Positions 6,831-7,044 of a stretch of 7,044 nucleotides of DNA are shown here, piece by piece; positions within the stretch are counted from its first letter, which is position 1, and the number at the start of each line of letters is the position of its first letter. The stretch is from assembly GCA_002392835.1 (NCBI GenBank), contig DGHX01000121.1, positions 1 to 7,044 of the forward strand. Reading direction: 5' to 3'. The position numbers were made by a program, and so were the translations under genes. The notes below the pieces were generated by a model. That model worked only from the letters and a program-made list of their open reading frames with translations. It was not told the DNA's origin and did not search any database. Source of the DNA: Prevotella sp. UBA3837 (GTDB lineage: Bacteria > Bacteroidota > Bacteroidia > Bacteroidales > Bacteroidaceae).

Positions 6831-6866
6831 CTTGCAAAATTACGCATTTTCAATGATATTTGCAAG
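6831..6866. repeat. Perfect 8-bp inverted repeat CTTGCAAA / TTTGCAAG
   Basis: CTTGCAAA (6831-6838) and TTTGCAAG (6859-6866) are exact reverse complements separated by 20 nt, 28 bp centre to centre. The left arm overlaps the -7 box and the right arm the -33 box of the hisG promoter. It could be an operator for a dimeric regulator, or only a by-product of promoter elements sharing TTGCA. No regulator gene is in the window. Confidence 0.4.
6835..6866 (-). promoter_or_regulatory. Bacteroidota-type promoter of the his operon
   Basis: On the minus strand TAATTTTG (6842 down to 6835) matches the Bacteroidota -7 consensus TAnnTTTG exactly. CTTG (6866-6863) stands 20 nt upstream as a one-mismatch -33 box (consensus TTTG). 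Transcription would start near 6829, giving a leader of about 22 nt before the hisG ATG. It is the only good match found upstream of the four minus-strand genes. Confidence 0.65.
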
Positions 6867-6874
6867 AAAATGAT

Positions 6875-6882
6875 TACTTTTG
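6875..6882 (+). promoter_or_regulatory. -7 box of the promoter for the rightmost lipoprotein gene
   Basis: TACTTTTG matches TAnnTTTG exactly and lies 19 nt upstream of the TTG start at 6902, predicting a very short leader of about 13 nt. The -33 side is poor: TTTT at 6847-6850 is 24 nt away and no TTTG occurs at the usual 19-21 nt spacing. It faces away from the hisG promoter, so the two -7 boxes form a divergent pair. Confidence 0.5.
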
Positions 6883-6901
6883 CACCCAAATTCAGTAGAA
6901 A

Positions 6902-7044
6902 TTGAAGATAAACGGTATATATATCCAGCTTTTTGCCCTGCTTCTGTTGGCTGCCTGCGGACAGAAGAAACAGGAACCCGTGGTCACTCCGTGGGGGCAG
7001 ATTACCGATACCATCCCCGTCAGCGACGAGTTCGACCTGCAGGA
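6902..7044 (+). CDS. Lipoprotein, 3'-truncated by window edge; possibly MltF-like
   Basis: A TTG-initiated reading frame gives 47 codons before the window ends. It begins M-K-I-N-G-I-Y, continues with a hydrophobic run (L10 to A18) and a lipobox L16-A17-A18-C19, then G-Q-K-K-Q-E-P. This is a textbook lipoprotein signal peptide with short n-region, h-region and Cys+1. TTG is the only reasonable start: an in-frame TAG lies at 6896-6898, and the next candidate would lose the signal peptide. A perfect -7 box lies just upstream. After Cys no clear acidic surface-export signal is seen, so a periplasmic-facing anchor is more likely. The mature start (P-W-G-Q then D-E-F-D-L) recalls Bacteroidales MltF-type lytic transglycosylases with a solute-binding domain. 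That similarity is from memory and weak, since the catalytic part lies outside the window. Confidence 0.72.
   Translation, partial: MKINGIYIQLFALLLLAACGQKKQEPVVTPWGQITDTIPVSDEFDLQ

Noticed and set aside
1..7044. CRISPR array, tRNA/rRNA genes, insertion sequence ends or att sites
   Set aside because: No regularly spaced repeats, tRNA-like cloverleaf, transposase or flanking direct repeats could be found by reading. Intergenic space is under about 100 nt everywhere.

Overview
The window reads as a chromosomal segment of a Bacteroidota member, most likely Bacteroidales and perhaps Prevotellaceae-like. Three things suggest this: perfect TAnnTTTG -7 promoter boxes in the only sizeable promoter region, mostly weak or absent Shine-Dalgarno sequences, and protein flavours typical of that group (a Bacteroides-type P-loop ATPase, an M15_3-type peptidase, and the wording of the HisD/HisC motifs). 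The genus is inferred and was not checked.

Left part (1-2373, + strand): a small cassette of phage/mobile-element flavour. It holds the 3' two-thirds or so of a P-loop ATPase resembling the VirE/DUF3987 replication-type proteins of Bacteroidales (entering from upstream). Next is an unrecognised 122-aa Arg/Trp-rich protein coupled to it by an ATGA overlap. After a 58-nt AT-rich spacer with a perfect 8-bp tandem repeat comes a leaderless M15-family peptidoglycan peptidase with complete zinc ligands. No integrase, transposase or att site is visible.

Middle and right part (2377-6806, - strand): a tightly packed histidine biosynthesis operon, transcribed right to left as hisG - hisD - hisC - MFS transporter, with gaps of 34, 3 and 16 nt. 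HisG (long form with C-terminal regulatory domain) makes phosphoribosyl-ATP in the first committed step. HisC is the late transaminase making histidinol phosphate, and HisD oxidises histidinol to histidine. All catalytic and metal residues that can be checked are present. The slot after hisC, where many Bacteroidales carry hisB, is taken by a 12-TM MFS transporter. That gene ends 3 nt from the convergent M15 gene, so the his operon directly abuts the phage-like cassette.

Right edge (6807-7044): a 95-nt divergent promoter region with one Bacteroidota-type promoter per direction and a perfect 8-bp inverted repeat lying on the -33 and -7 elements of the hisG promoter. To its right a lipoprotein gene starts with TTG (6902) and runs off the window. 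It has a clear signal peptide and lipobox and is possibly an MltF-like lytic transglycosylase/solute-binding protein.

The core (his genes) is ordinary metabolism. The parts worth a second look are the left cassette, the MFS gene in place of hisB, and the architecture of the divergent promoter.
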